From NCBI RefSeq assembly GCF_027923905.1, contig NZ_AP026966.1, forward strand, positions 4,527,001 through 4,591,000: a DNA stretch of 64,000 nucleotides. The letters run 5' to 3'. Below are positions 53,156-61,372 of this stretch, in pieces. The position numbers were made by a program, and so were the translations under genes. Under the pieces are notes generated by a model, which saw only the letters and a list, made by a program, of their open reading frames with translations, was not told the origin of the DNA and searched no databases. Positions within the stretch are counted from its first letter, which is position 1. Every line of letters begins with the position of its first letter. Origin of the DNA: Massilia varians. Its GTDB lineage: Bacteria > Pseudomonadota > Gammaproteobacteria > Burkholderiales > Burkholderiaceae_D.

Positions 53156-53899
53156 TCAGTGGCGCGTCAGGAGACTGGCCACCCGTTCGTCGACCACGCG
53201 GGTGTGGTCGCCGGTGGCGAGGTCGTGGAAGACTTCGGCGAGGATCTCGTACTGGGCCACCTTGTCGCTGACGATGGCCTTGAGCTTGTTCCCGACCGGG
53301 TAGAAGAACAGGTTGGCCAGCCCCACGCCGTACACGGTGGAGACGAAGGCCACCGCGATGCCGGAACCCAGGCGCGACGGATCCGACAGGTTCTCCATCA
53401 CGTGGATCAGGCCCAGCACCGCACCCAGGATGCCGATGGTGGGCGCGTAGCCGGCCGCCGATTCCCAGATGCGCGCCGCCTGGCGCTGCGAGAACTCGTA
53501 GGCGTTGATCTCGTTCTCGAGCAGGCTGCGCAGCTTCTCGGGCTGGATGCCGTCGATCACCAGGCGCAGGCCCTTCTGGACGAACTTGTCCTTGGTGCCC
53601 ATGTACTGCTCGAGCGAGAGCAGGCCGTCGCGCCGCGCGGACAGGCTCCACAGCGCGATCTCGCGCGAGAGCAGCTCGCGGCCGGACTTGGGCGGCACGA
53701 AGACCCAGCGCAGCATGCGCAGGCCCAGCATGAAGCTGCGCCGCTCGCTCTGCAGCAGCACGGCCCCGAAGGTGCCGATCACGACGATGGCAAAGGCGGC
53801 CGGCTGCATCAGCGACGCGAACTTGCCGCCGTCCAGGGTATGGCCGACCAGCACGCCCGCGATCGCGAGCACCAGGCCGGCTACGCTGGCCCAGTCCAT
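53156..53899 (-). CDS. motC: Flagellar motor protein MotC
   Basis: MotC is the MotA-type stator subunit. The 247-residue protein has four membrane helices: VAGLVLAIAGVLVGHTL, AAFAIVVIGTFGAVLL, YAPTIGILGAVLGLIHVM and SGIAVAFVSTVYGVGLANLF. Conserved prolines and the charged cytoplasmic loop are present. It overlaps fliA by 19 bases. A different MotAB pair probably exists elsewhere in the genome. Confidence 0.93.
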   Translation of the reverse strand: MDWASVAGLVLAIAGVLVGHTLDGGKFASLMQPAAFAIVVIGTFGAVLLQSERRSFMLGLRMLRWVFVPPKSGRELLSREIALWSLSARRDGLLSLEQYMGTKDKFVQKGLRLVIDGIQPEKLRSLLENEINAYEFSQRQAARIWESAAGYAPTIGILGAVLGLIHVMENLSDPSRLGSGIAVAFVSTVYGVGLANLFFYPVGNKLKAIVSDKVAQYEILAEVFHDLATGDHTRVVDERVASLLTRH

Positions 53900-54618
53900 A
53901 ATTGCTCCCGCAGCGCTGCGCGAAGGCGCGACACGGCCTGGGTGTGCAGTTGCGACACCCGCGACTCGCTCACGCCCATGACGGCGCCGATTTCCTTCAG
54001 GTTGAGTTCTTCCTCGTAGTAGAGGCCCATCAGCATCTTCTCGCGCGGCGGCAGCTTATCGATGGCGTCGATCACGGCCTGGCGGAAGCCCGTGTCGAGC
54101 AGGCTGCGCAGCGGATCGCTGTCGTCCACCGCATAGCGGTCGAGGAAGCTGTCGCTGCCGCCGTCCTCGCCCTGGTCGTGGAAGTCTTCGTAGTACAGCA
54201 GCTGGTGGCCGCCGCCGTCGCCCAGCATCTCCTGGTAGTCGGCGAGCGACATCTTGAGCGACTTGGCGATCTCGGACTCGCTGGCCGGACGGCCCAGGCG
54301 CTGCTGCAGCGCCTCCATCGCGGCTTCGACCTTGCGCATGTTCTGGCGCGTACTGCGCGGCATCCAGTCGCTGTTGCGCAGCTCGTCGAGCATGGCGCCG
54401 CGGATGCGCAGCACCGCATAGGTTTCGAACTGGGCGCCGTGGTTGTCCTCGTAGCGGTTGATCGCATCGAGCAGGCCCATCATGCCGGCCTGGATCAGGT
54501 CATCGACTTCCACCGAAGGCGGCAGCTTGGCCTTCATGTGGTGGGCAAGACGCTTCACCAACGGCATATGCTCCGTCAGCAAATGGTTCTTGTCCGCTCT
54601 CCCTTTGACCGTGTACAT
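53881..54618 (-). CDS. fliA: Sigma28 factor FliA
   Basis: FliA directs RNA polymerase to late flagellar promoters. The 245-residue protein has region 2 (DLIQAGMMGLLDAINRYEDN, YAVLRIRGAMLDELRNSDWM), region 3 and region 4 (LNLKEIGAVMGVSESRVSQL, with HTQAVSRLRAAL). It is cotranscribed with flhF/flhG or has its own promoter. It should recognise the flgM promoter at 41.8 kb and be held by FlgM. Confidence 0.97.
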   Translation of the reverse strand: MYTVKGRADKNHLLTEHMPLVKRLAHHMKAKLPPSVEVDDLIQAGMMGLLDAINRYEDNHGAQFETYAVLRIRGAMLDELRNSDWMPRSTRQNMRKVEAAMEALQQRLGRPASESEIAKSLKMSLADYQEMLGDGGGHQLLYYEDFHDQGEDGGSDSFLDRYAVDDSDPLRSLLDTGFRQAVIDAIDKLPPREKMLMGLYYEEELNLKEIGAVMGVSESRVSQLHTQAVSRLRAALREQLWTGPA

Positions 54619-54682
54619 GCCTTATGCTTTTCTCTTCCGCTATCTCTATTCTTGTGTGGGACTCTGCCGCACTCGTGCCATT

Positions 54683-54784
54683 GTAGGGTGGTCGGCTTCG
54701 CCGGCCGCGCGTCCAGCCAGTGCAGGCGATGCGGTAACGCGTCTTTCAGTTGAACGCGCGGTCGGCACAGCCGACCACCCTACA
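54683..54784. repeat. Two palindromic repeats between fliA and flhG
   Basis: TAGGGTGGTCGGCTTCGCCG (54684 onward) and GCGCGGTCGGCACAGCCGAC followed by CACCCTACA (to 54784) are inverted relatives separated by about 45 bases. They belong to the CACCCTAC palindrome family and can form two hairpins or one large cruciform. The gap contains no gene. Confidence 0.7.
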
Positions 54785-54785
54785 T

Positions 54786-55583
54786 TTAACCCCTGCCCAT
54801 GCCGGGCATCGCGTGCAACGCGAACTGGCCCGCCAGGCGCCGGAACGCGACCGAGGCCCCCGCCAGCGGGAAGGCATCGACCACCGCCCGGCCCAGGCGC
54901 GCGGCCCGGTGCAGGTACTCGTCGGCCGGCACCGAACCCATCGAACTCAGGTTGACCGCCAGGTAACGTGTTGCCGCAGCTGACATATTATCGTATACGA
55001 CCTTGGCCTCCGCCTCTGTCGCGCCGGTCACCAGGATACCGAAGGGACGGCGGCCCAGCTGCTGCGCCAGGCGCTTGATCAGCGCATAGGCATTCGTGAT
55101 CGACGCGGCGGAGGTACCGACCTGCACCACGATCTCCGAGCTCGCCATCAGCGGCAGCGGGAATTCGCCGCTTGGTCCCAGCTCGCCGTCGACCATCACG
55201 ATGCCGGCCTGCCCCACCAGCACGTCGAAGGTCTTGGCCAGGCGGCGCGCGTCGTTGTCCCCCAGCGGACGGCCGAGCGACGCCACCGAGAAGCCCTGCG
55301 GCACCGCGTGCAGCACCTGGTTCAGGCCATACTCCTGGCGCGCCACCGCGGCCAGGCTGGCGGCGCGGTTCAGGCCCAGGCGGCGCGCCACCCCATAGTC
55401 GCGCTCGCAGGCGTCGACGATCAGGACCTCGTTGCCCAACTGGGCCAGCGAGGCGCCCAGGTTGACCAGCATGGCGCCCTTGTCGTCTTCCGGCGTGGCA
55501 GAGAGAAAGGTGACGATGCGCGGGCGCGGGCCCTGCAGCATCCGGCGCAGGCCTTCGGCCTGGTCGAAATCGAAACTAGCCAA
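54786..55583 (-). CDS. flhG: MinD-like flagellar number regulator FlhG (FleN), degenerate Walker A
   Basis: The 265-residue protein has the FlhF-stimulating N-terminal motif DQAEGLRRM (residues 7-15) and the MinD-like fold (AMLVNLGASLAQLGNEVLIV). The expected deviant Walker A (KGGVGKT) is replaced by SATPEDDKGAML (28-39): one Lys and the Ser/Thr are lost. Nucleotide binding is therefore doubtful. It overlaps flhF by 8 bases. Confidence 0.85.
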   Translation of the reverse strand: MASFDFDQAEGLRRMLQGPRPRIVTFLSATPEDDKGAMLVNLGASLAQLGNEVLIVDACERDYGVARRLGLNRAASLAAVARQEYGLNQVLHAVPQGFSVASLGRPLGDNDARRLAKTFDVLVGQAGIVMVDGELGPSGEFPLPLMASSEIVVQVGTSAASITNAYALIKRLAQQLGRRPFGILVTGATEAEAKVVYDNMSAAATRYLAVNLSSMGSVPADEYLHRAARLGRAVVDAFPLAGASVAFRRLAGQFALHAMPGMGRG

Positions 55584-57033
55584 GGTGCACCTCGCGCAGT
55601 GAACGATCCTGGCCGGCAGCGGCCATCATCAGCGGCAGGTCGGCGTCGCCGAACTGGGCGCTGGCATTGCGGTTGTTGCGGAAGGCGCGGTCGACCAGCA
55701 TGGCGCGGTCGGCCAGGTGCAGGTCTTCCGGCACGCGCTGGCCGTTCGAGATGTAATGAAGATTGAGCTTCTGCCGGATCACGACGTCGAGCACGTTGCC
55801 GATCGAGGCGGCTTCGTCCAGCTTGGTCATGATGCAGCCGGCCAGGCCCGAGCCCTGATACGCGCGCACCACTTCGTTCAGGGTTTCGTTGGTCGCCGTC
55901 GCGTTCAGGCACAGCAGGCGTTTCACGTCGGCGCCGGATTCGGAGAGCATGGCCACCTGTTCCGTCACCATCTGGTCGCGCTGCGACATGCCGATGGTGT
56001 CGATCAGGACGGTGTGCTTGTTCTTGAGTTCCTTCAGGGCGATGCGCAGGTCGGCCTCGTCCTTCACCGAGTGCACCATCACGCCGAGGATCTTGCCGTA
56101 GATGCGCAGCTGCTCGTGGCCGCCGATACGGTAGGCGTCGGTGGTGATCAGGGCCAGCTTGTCCGGACCATGGCGCATCACGCAGCGCGCGGCCAGCTTG
56201 GCGGTGGTGGTGGTCTTGCCGACGCCGGTGGGGCCGACCAGTGCGAACACGCCGCCGCGGTTCAGGAGGTCGTCTTCGTTGGCGATGGTGGTGAGGTTGC
56301 GCGCCAGGACGGTCTTGATCCAACGCAGGGCGTCGACCGCATCCTTCGTCGCCGGCATCTTGTCGATCAGGTAGCGCGCCAGGGTGGCCGAGAAACCGGC
56401 GGCCAGCATCTCGCGCAGCACTGCGGCCTTCTGCGGCTCGCGCTGCGCGCTAGCGTTCCAGGACAGCTCGGCCAGCTGGGTTTCCATCAGGCCGCGCATG
56501 GCGCGCATCTCGTTTATCATGCCGCTCATTTCAAGAGCGGCCGATTCCTTGGCCTGGGCGATCGCGGCGCTCATCATCTGGGTCATGGCGGCCATGTCGA
56601 TGCCCGGTTCCGAGGCCGGGGCGCGGCGGTTGACGTAGGTCGGCGGGATTTCCGGTGCGATGGCGGGTGCGGCGCGGCGCTCGACGTAGGGCCGGGCCAC
56701 GTCAGGCTGGCCGGCGAACGGGTCCAGCTTAGGTACTGCGGCACGTGGCGCCGGCTGGCGCGCCTGCGTTGCGGCGGGCGCGAAGGCAGCCGCGGCGCGG
56801 CTGAAGACCGGTTCCGGGTCGAAGTCATTGTCGAAGGCCTGGAAGCTCGGCGCCTGCGGCTCTTCGATGGCCGGGGAAGCCAGCGCGGCGACGTCGTCGT
56901 TGTCCAGCGCAAGGATCTCGACCACGCCGTCGACCGGGCGGTTGGAGAGGATGACCGCGTCAGGGCCGAGCGCCTCGCGCACCTTGCGCAAGGCGTCACG
57001 GGAAGTAGCCGCTGTAAATTTCTTGACGTTCAT
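55576..57033 (-). CDS. flhF: Flagellar biosynthesis GTPase FlhF
   Basis: FlhF sets the polar site of the flagellum. From the ATG at 57033 the protein has 485 residues. It has a B-domain start (MNVKKFTAATSRDALRKVRE), a long variable middle and the SRP-type GTPase: P-loop LVGPTGVGKTTTTAKL, HTVLIDTIGMSQRD and TKLDEAASIGNVLD. GAGAGAAACG lies before this ATG. It is upstream of flhG, fliA and motCD in the same direction. Confidence 0.93.
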   Translation of the reverse strand: MNVKKFTAATSRDALRKVREALGPDAVILSNRPVDGVVEILALDNDDVAALASPAIEEPQAPSFQAFDNDFDPEPVFSRAAAAFAPAATQARQPAPRAAVPKLDPFAGQPDVARPYVERRAAPAIAPEIPPTYVNRRAPASEPGIDMAAMTQMMSAAIAQAKESAALEMSGMINEMRAMRGLMETQLAELSWNASAQREPQKAAVLREMLAAGFSATLARYLIDKMPATKDAVDALRWIKTVLARNLTTIANEDDLLNRGGVFALVGPTGVGKTTTTAKLAARCVMRHGPDKLALITTDAYRIGGHEQLRIYGKILGVMVHSVKDEADLRIALKELKNKHTVLIDTIGMSQRDQMVTEQVAMLSESGADVKRLLCLNATATNETLNEVVRAYQGSGLAGCIMTKLDEAASIGNVLDVVIRQKLNLHYISNGQRVPEDLHLADRAMLVDRAFRNNRNASAQFGDADLPLMMAAAGQDRSLREVHLG

Positions 57034-57430
57034 CGTTTCTCTCCGCACTTCATTCAGCTGTACTGTTCTGGGTTGCGCGGGCGTAGTGCCCGTCCATAGG
57101 CAACATTATTGGCGATGCTGCGAGGAAACCATCGGAAGAGTAAAGAGGGGAAACAGGTCTATTTCAAGGCTGCTGTGCTCCTTGGCCATGGATGAGCGCA
57201 GAACTGCCGGGCTGTTGACGAAGTTGAACTCAATTGCGGATTCGTGCGACAAAGCTGACTATTATGCAATATCATGTCCTGAATGAATGACTGATATAAA
57301 TAGCGGCCTCACAACGCTGATCCATGCACTCATTAGTGAGCAAACGCAATTCTCTCACATTGTAACTCTGATGAATTTGAGGCATACTCGGCTCTACCGA
57401 GTTTCTGGAACAATAACGAAAGGCCTACCG
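57034..57430. other. 397-bp gap upstream of flhF
   Basis: It holds the flhF promoter region, a fragment of an IS1595-type left end (57168-57215) and an AT-rich leader (57240-57430) before a small downstream gene. No other gene is convincing; an open frame from 57287 would extend that small gene but lacks a ribosome-binding site. Confidence 0.6.
57168..57215 (+). mobile_element. Remnant of an IS1595-type left end
   Basis: These 48 bases (containing CCATGGATGAGCGCAGAACT) match the left end of the complete element at 25453-25500 with one extra base and about six mismatches. Nothing else of the element is nearby, so it is a solo end or a decayed copy. Confidence 0.65.
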
Positions 57431-57667
57431 ATGAAGTTCAGGATACCGAAGCGTCAAGCCGGCATGTCTGGAGAAGCCTTTTTGATTTTCTGTTGCAGAG
57501 CGCTCGACAGCAGCATCCCTGCCCTGAGAACGGTATTCCTGCTCGCGGGAGTTATTGCCGCAGGCCTGCGCCTGGGTGGTGTGGGGGATTTCCTGTTCGT
57601 CACAGGATTGCTGTTGCACTTCTCGATCAGGTTCGAGAACTGGTGGGTCCAGCGGCGACCTCACTGA
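57431..57667 (+). CDS. Hypothetical small membrane protein
   Basis: The 78-residue protein from the ATG at 57431, preceded by GAAAGG, has two possible hydrophobic stretches: LRTVFLLAGVIAAGLRLGGV and FLFVTGLLLHFSIRF. A basic N-terminus suggests an inner-membrane location. I do not recognise it. It converges with the WecA-like gene 37 bases away. Confidence 0.4.
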   Translation: MKFRIPKRQAGMSGEAFLIFCCRALDSSIPALRTVFLLAGVIAAGLRLGGVGDFLFVTGLLLHFSIRFENWWVQRRPH

Positions 57668-57704
57668 TACCGGCCGCCGCGGGCCGGTATCGATGGCGTG
57701 CAAA

Positions 57705-58859
57705 TCAGGAAGATGAGGAAGCGCCGGCACGGGCCGACATCGCGCCGGCACGGCCGATAACACCCCAGCGGCCACGCACGAGACGGCCGTACACCGCGAT
57801 GTAGAGCACAAGCTGCGCTACCACGATCGCCAGGCTGACCGGCGCCGACGCGCCGGCAATCACACTCACCGCCACGCACACTGCCACCGCGGGGGCGATC
57901 AAGCACACCACACTGGCATTACGGCTCCACGGACGGGAAGCGTCGCGTCGCACATGCTTGAAGACGAGGCGGCGGTACACCAGCGTGTGCAGGTGCAGCG
58001 CATCCGGCGCGCCAGGGCTGACATTCTGGATCACGCGACGGCGATACATGCTGAACAGCACTTCGATGACCGGATAGCCGCAGATCGCCAGCACCTGCCA
58101 CGCATTCACCGACGGGTTACGCACCAAGAGCAGCACCGCGATCTCCGATACCAGGAAACCCAGGAAGTAAGCGCCGCCATCGCCCAGGAACAGCTTCCCG
58201 AACGGATAATTCAAGGCCAGGAAACCGGCGGCCGCGCCGATGCACAGAACGCCGAGGGCCACCACCAGGGAGTCGCCATGCTGCAGGCCGACGGCAGCCA
58301 GGCCGGCGGCCATGATGATGATCGTGCTGCTCGACAAGCCATTGAAACCGTCGATGATGTTGATGGCGTTCGAACCGCCCGAGACGACCACGGCCGTCAC
58401 CATGATGGCGAACGGCGCGAACGCGAGCAGCGTATCCACACCCCAAAGGTCGAGTTCGGTCACGGTCGCGCCCAGCAGGGCGCTGGCGATCATCGCACTC
58501 ATGGCGGTCGCCGCAAGGCGTACTCGAACGGACACGCGCTTGGTGAAGTCTTCGATCAAACCCGCGAGAAAAGCCGGCAGGCTGGCGAGCAACAGCAGGC
58601 GGATGTCGGCAGAATGCAAGGGATTGATGCTGGCCGGTGCCAGCATCTGGAACAGCGCCAGGCCCAGCACTACCCCTGCCATGACACCAATACCGCCGAT
58701 GCGCGGCACCGCGGTCGTGTGCACCTTCTGTACGCCGCTCAGGTCGTGGTCGTGGGAGAGTTTGCCGTGCCATTTCTGCGACAGGACAATGAGCAGGCAT
58801 ACTGCAAAGCTCACGGCAAATGCCGTCAAGCCGAGCCCAAATTGTTGATATTCCAGCAT
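57705..58859 (-). CDS. WecA/MraY-family undecaprenyl-phosphate sugar-1-phosphate transferase
   Basis: The 384-residue protein has about ten membrane helices and the family motifs: VHTTAVPRIGGIGVMAGVVL, AGLIEDFTKRVSVRVRL (the DD-like site), SGGSNAINIIDGFNGLSSST, FPFGKLFLGDGGAYFLGF-type (NYPFGKLFLGDGGAYF) and DALHLHTLVYRR. Such enzymes start lipid-linked O-antigen or capsule synthesis. A basic C-terminal tail follows. It sits between flagellar genes without other polysaccharide genes. Confidence 0.9.
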   Translation of the reverse strand: MLEYQQFGLGLTAFAVSFAVCLLIVLSQKWHGKLSHDHDLSGVQKVHTTAVPRIGGIGVMAGVVLGLALFQMLAPASINPLHSADIRLLLLASLPAFLAGLIEDFTKRVSVRVRLAATAMSAMIASALLGATVTELDLWGVDTLLAFAPFAIMVTAVVVSGGSNAINIIDGFNGLSSSTIIIMAAGLAAVGLQHGDSLVVALGVLCIGAAAGFLALNYPFGKLFLGDGGAYFLGFLVSEIAVLLLVRNPSVNAWQVLAICGYPVIEVLFSMYRRRVIQNVSPGAPDALHLHTLVYRRLVFKHVRRDASRPWSRNASVVCLIAPAVAVCVAVSVIAGASAPVSLAIVVAQLVLYIAVYGRLVRGRWGVIGRAGAMSARAGASSSS

Positions 58860-59084
58860 TTTTTATCGCAAAGATACCGAACGTGTTCGATCCAACGGAA
58901 CAACGTTGGCTGATCGGAAAGTGGTTAAAAAGCGGCGATGGCGTCGCAGTGTTGGCATTGGTCTTTACTTTTGTACCAATGCAATGTTATCACAGATCAA
59001 CTACAAATGTTGACTCTTGGCACTCCTGAGAGCCCTTGAAACGACCAAGTGAAGCTGAAATGACACACATTCAGCCACCAGTAT

Positions 59085-61205
59085 TTACATTGGGATGCCG
59101 ACCAGACTGGTCACCCGAATGGTCTTGGTCTCCGGAATCTCGTTATGCGACAGCACCTTCAACTGCGGCACCGCACGCCGCAGGAAGCGCGACAGCAGCA
59201 CCCGTAGCGGCGCAGGCACCAGCAGCACCGGATTCAGCCCCATCTGCTCCTGCTGCTGGGCCGCGCTGGCAGCCTGCTGCGCAATCGTATCGGCCAGCCC
59301 CGGCTCGATGCCGGTGCCGTCGCCCCCCGCCCCCATCGCCTGCATCAGGAGCCGCTCGAGACGGTTATCCAGGGTCATCACCGACAGTTCATTCGTGCCC
59401 GGGAACAGCTGCTGCACGATCGCCCGTCCCAGCGCTACCCGCACCATGGCGGTCAGTTCGCCCGGATCCTGGGTCTGCCCGGCATACTCCGAGAGGCACT
59501 CGATGATGGTGCGCATGTCGCGGATGTGCACGCCTTCCAGCAGCAGGTTCTGCAGCACTTTCTGCAGGGTCGACAGCGACACGACCTTCGGTACCAGGTC
59601 TTCCACCAGCTTCGGCGTGTCTTTGCCCAGGTGATCGAGCAGCGCCTGCACTTCCATCCGGCCCAGCAGCTCCGAAGCGTGGGTCGTGATCAGGTGGTTC
59701 AGGTGCGTTGCCACCACGGTGCCGGCATCGACTACGGTATAGCCCAGGCTTTGCGCCTCGTCGCGCAGGCTGGCGTCGATCCAGGTGGCAGGCAGGCCGA
59801 AGGCCGGATCGGTCGTGGGCTGGCCCGGCAGCGTGCCGCTGGCCATGCCCGGATTGATCGCCAGGTATTGCCCGTTCATCGCTTCGCCCGTGCCCACTTC
59901 CACGCCCTTGAGCGTGATGCGGTAGGCCGAGGGTTTCAGTTCCAGGTTGTCGCGGATGTGCACCGGCGGCGCCAGGAAGCCGACTTCCTGGGCGAATTTC
60001 TTGCGGATCCCCTTGATGCGCTTGAGCAGTTCCCCGCCCTGGGTCTTGTCGACCAGGGGGATCAGGCGGTAACCCACTTCCAGCCCCAGGGTGTCGACCG
60101 CCATGACGTCCTGCCAGGTCGCCTCTTCCGATTCGGGCGCCGTCGCCGCGCCGGTCGCCGCTGCCGTGGCTGCTGCGTCCGCCGCCGCGGCCGCTTCCTT
60201 GGCCGGTCCGTCCATCTTGCGCTTGGCAATCAGCCAGCCGCCGCCGACCAGGGCGCTGCCCAGCAGCAGGAAGATCAGGTTCGGCATGCCGGGGATCACG
60301 CCCAGCGCGAAGATGATGCCGCCGGTGATGTACAGCGCTTCCGGGCGGGCGAACAGCTGGTTGGTGACCTGGCTGCTGATGTCGTCTTCGTTGGCCACGC
60401 GCGAGACCACCATACCGGCCGCGATCGAGATGATCAAGGAGGGAATCTGCGCCACCAGGCCGTCACCGATGGCCAGCAGCGTATAGGTTTCGGCCGCCTG
60501 GCCGGCGGGCAGGTCGTGCTGCACCATACCGACGATCAGGCCGCCGATCACGTTGATCAGGGTGATCATGATGCCGGCGACGGCGTCGCCTTTCACGTAC
60601 TTGGACGCACCGTCCATCGCGCCATAGAACTCGGCTTCCTGCGCCACTTCGCTGCGGCGCTTGCGGGCGTCGGCCTCGCCGATCAGGCCGGCGTTCAGGT
60701 CGGCATCGATCGCCATCTGCTTGCCCGGCATCGCGTCCAGGGCGAAGCGCGCGCCCACTTCAGCGATACGGCCCGCGCCCTTGGTCACGACGGTGAAGTT
60801 GATGATGGTCAGGATGACGAAAACGACGATACCGACCGTGAAATTGCCGCCGATGAGGAAGTGGCCGAAGGCTTCGACCACCTTGCCGGCGGCCGCACCG
60901 CCGGTGTGCCCCTCGGTCAGCACAATGCGGGTAGAAGCGACATTGAGCGCCAGGCGCAGCATCGTCGAGATCAGCAGGATGGCCGGGAAGGCCATGAAGT
61001 CGAGCGGCTTGACCGTGTACAGCGCGGTGAGCAGGACAATGACGGACAGCGCGATGTTAAAGCTGAAGAACACGTCCAGCACGAAGGCCGGCAGCGGCAG
61101 GATCATCATCGCCAGCAGGATGACGATGAAGATCGGGGCGGCGAGCGCGCTGGCGCCCCTGGCCGCAAGGCCGCTCGTCCATGCCGGCAGTTTGATGCTG
61201 TTCAT
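59085..61205 (-). CDS. flhA: Flagellar export gate protein FlhA
   Basis: FlhA is the nonameric export gate. The 706-residue protein has eight membrane helices in the first half, the FHIPEP signature (GRIAEVGARFALDAMPGKQM, AIDADLNAGLI) and a large cytoplasmic domain (PALGLPATWI-type segment, DAGTVVATHLNHLITTHASE, GVHIRDMRTIIECLSEYAG). A Pro/Ala/Thr linker is at about 345-370. It is 167 bases after flhB. Confidence 0.97.
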   Translation of the reverse strand: MNSIKLPAWTSGLAARGASALAAPIFIVILLAMMILPLPAFVLDVFFSFNIALSVIVLLTALYTVKPLDFMAFPAILLISTMLRLALNVASTRIVLTEGHTGGAAAGKVVEAFGHFLIGGNFTVGIVVFVILTIINFTVVTKGAGRIAEVGARFALDAMPGKQMAIDADLNAGLIGEADARKRRSEVAQEAEFYGAMDGASKYVKGDAVAGIMITLINVIGGLIVGMVQHDLPAGQAAETYTLLAIGDGLVAQIPSLIISIAAGMVVSRVANEDDISSQVTNQLFARPEALYITGGIIFALGVIPGMPNLIFLLLGSALVGGGWLIAKRKMDGPAKEAAAAADAAATAAATGAATAPESEEATWQDVMAVDTLGLEVGYRLIPLVDKTQGGELLKRIKGIRKKFAQEVGFLAPPVHIRDNLELKPSAYRITLKGVEVGTGEAMNGQYLAINPGMASGTLPGQPTTDPAFGLPATWIDASLRDEAQSLGYTVVDAGTVVATHLNHLITTHASELLGRMEVQALLDHLGKDTPKLVEDLVPKVVSLSTLQKVLQNLLLEGVHIRDMRTIIECLSEYAGQTQDPGELTAMVRVALGRAIVQQLFPGTNELSVMTLDNRLERLLMQAMGAGGDGTGIEPGLADTIAQQAASAAQQQEQMGLNPVLLVPAPLRVLLSRFLRRAVPQLKVLSHNEIPETKTIRVTSLVGIPM

Positions 61206-61251
61206 TAGTGCAGTGCTCCGTTATTCGTGTTACAGCTCGTGACGCTTGTTT

Positions 61252-61364
61252 CGTAGGGTGGGCGGGTTTCCCGCCCACGCGGTGATCGTTATCGGCTCCG
61301 CTTTCGTGCCGGATGATCTTGCCGTTAACTATCACCGTGTGGGCAAGAAACTTGCCCACCCTAC
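61252..61364. repeat. Two palindromic repeats between flhB and flhA
   Basis: GTAGGGTGGGCGGG...CCCGCCCACGCGGTGATC (61252-61291) and TAACTATCACCGTGTGGGCA...TGCCCACCCTACA (61326-61364) face each other. The second is the closest match to the 19.7-kb copy. They fill most of the flhB-flhA gap and could form hairpins in the transcript. Confidence 0.8.
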
Positions 61365-61372
61365 ATGGCCCC

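Noticed and set aside
52304..54019. 571-codon open frame antisense to motCD
   Set aside because: It is a shadow of the motD and motC coding strands and has no recognisable domains.
58820..59029. Small frame between the WecA-like gene and flhA
   Set aside because: It starts inside the WecA-like gene on the opposite strand and has no recognisable features; the 225-base gap appears to hold only regulatory sequence.
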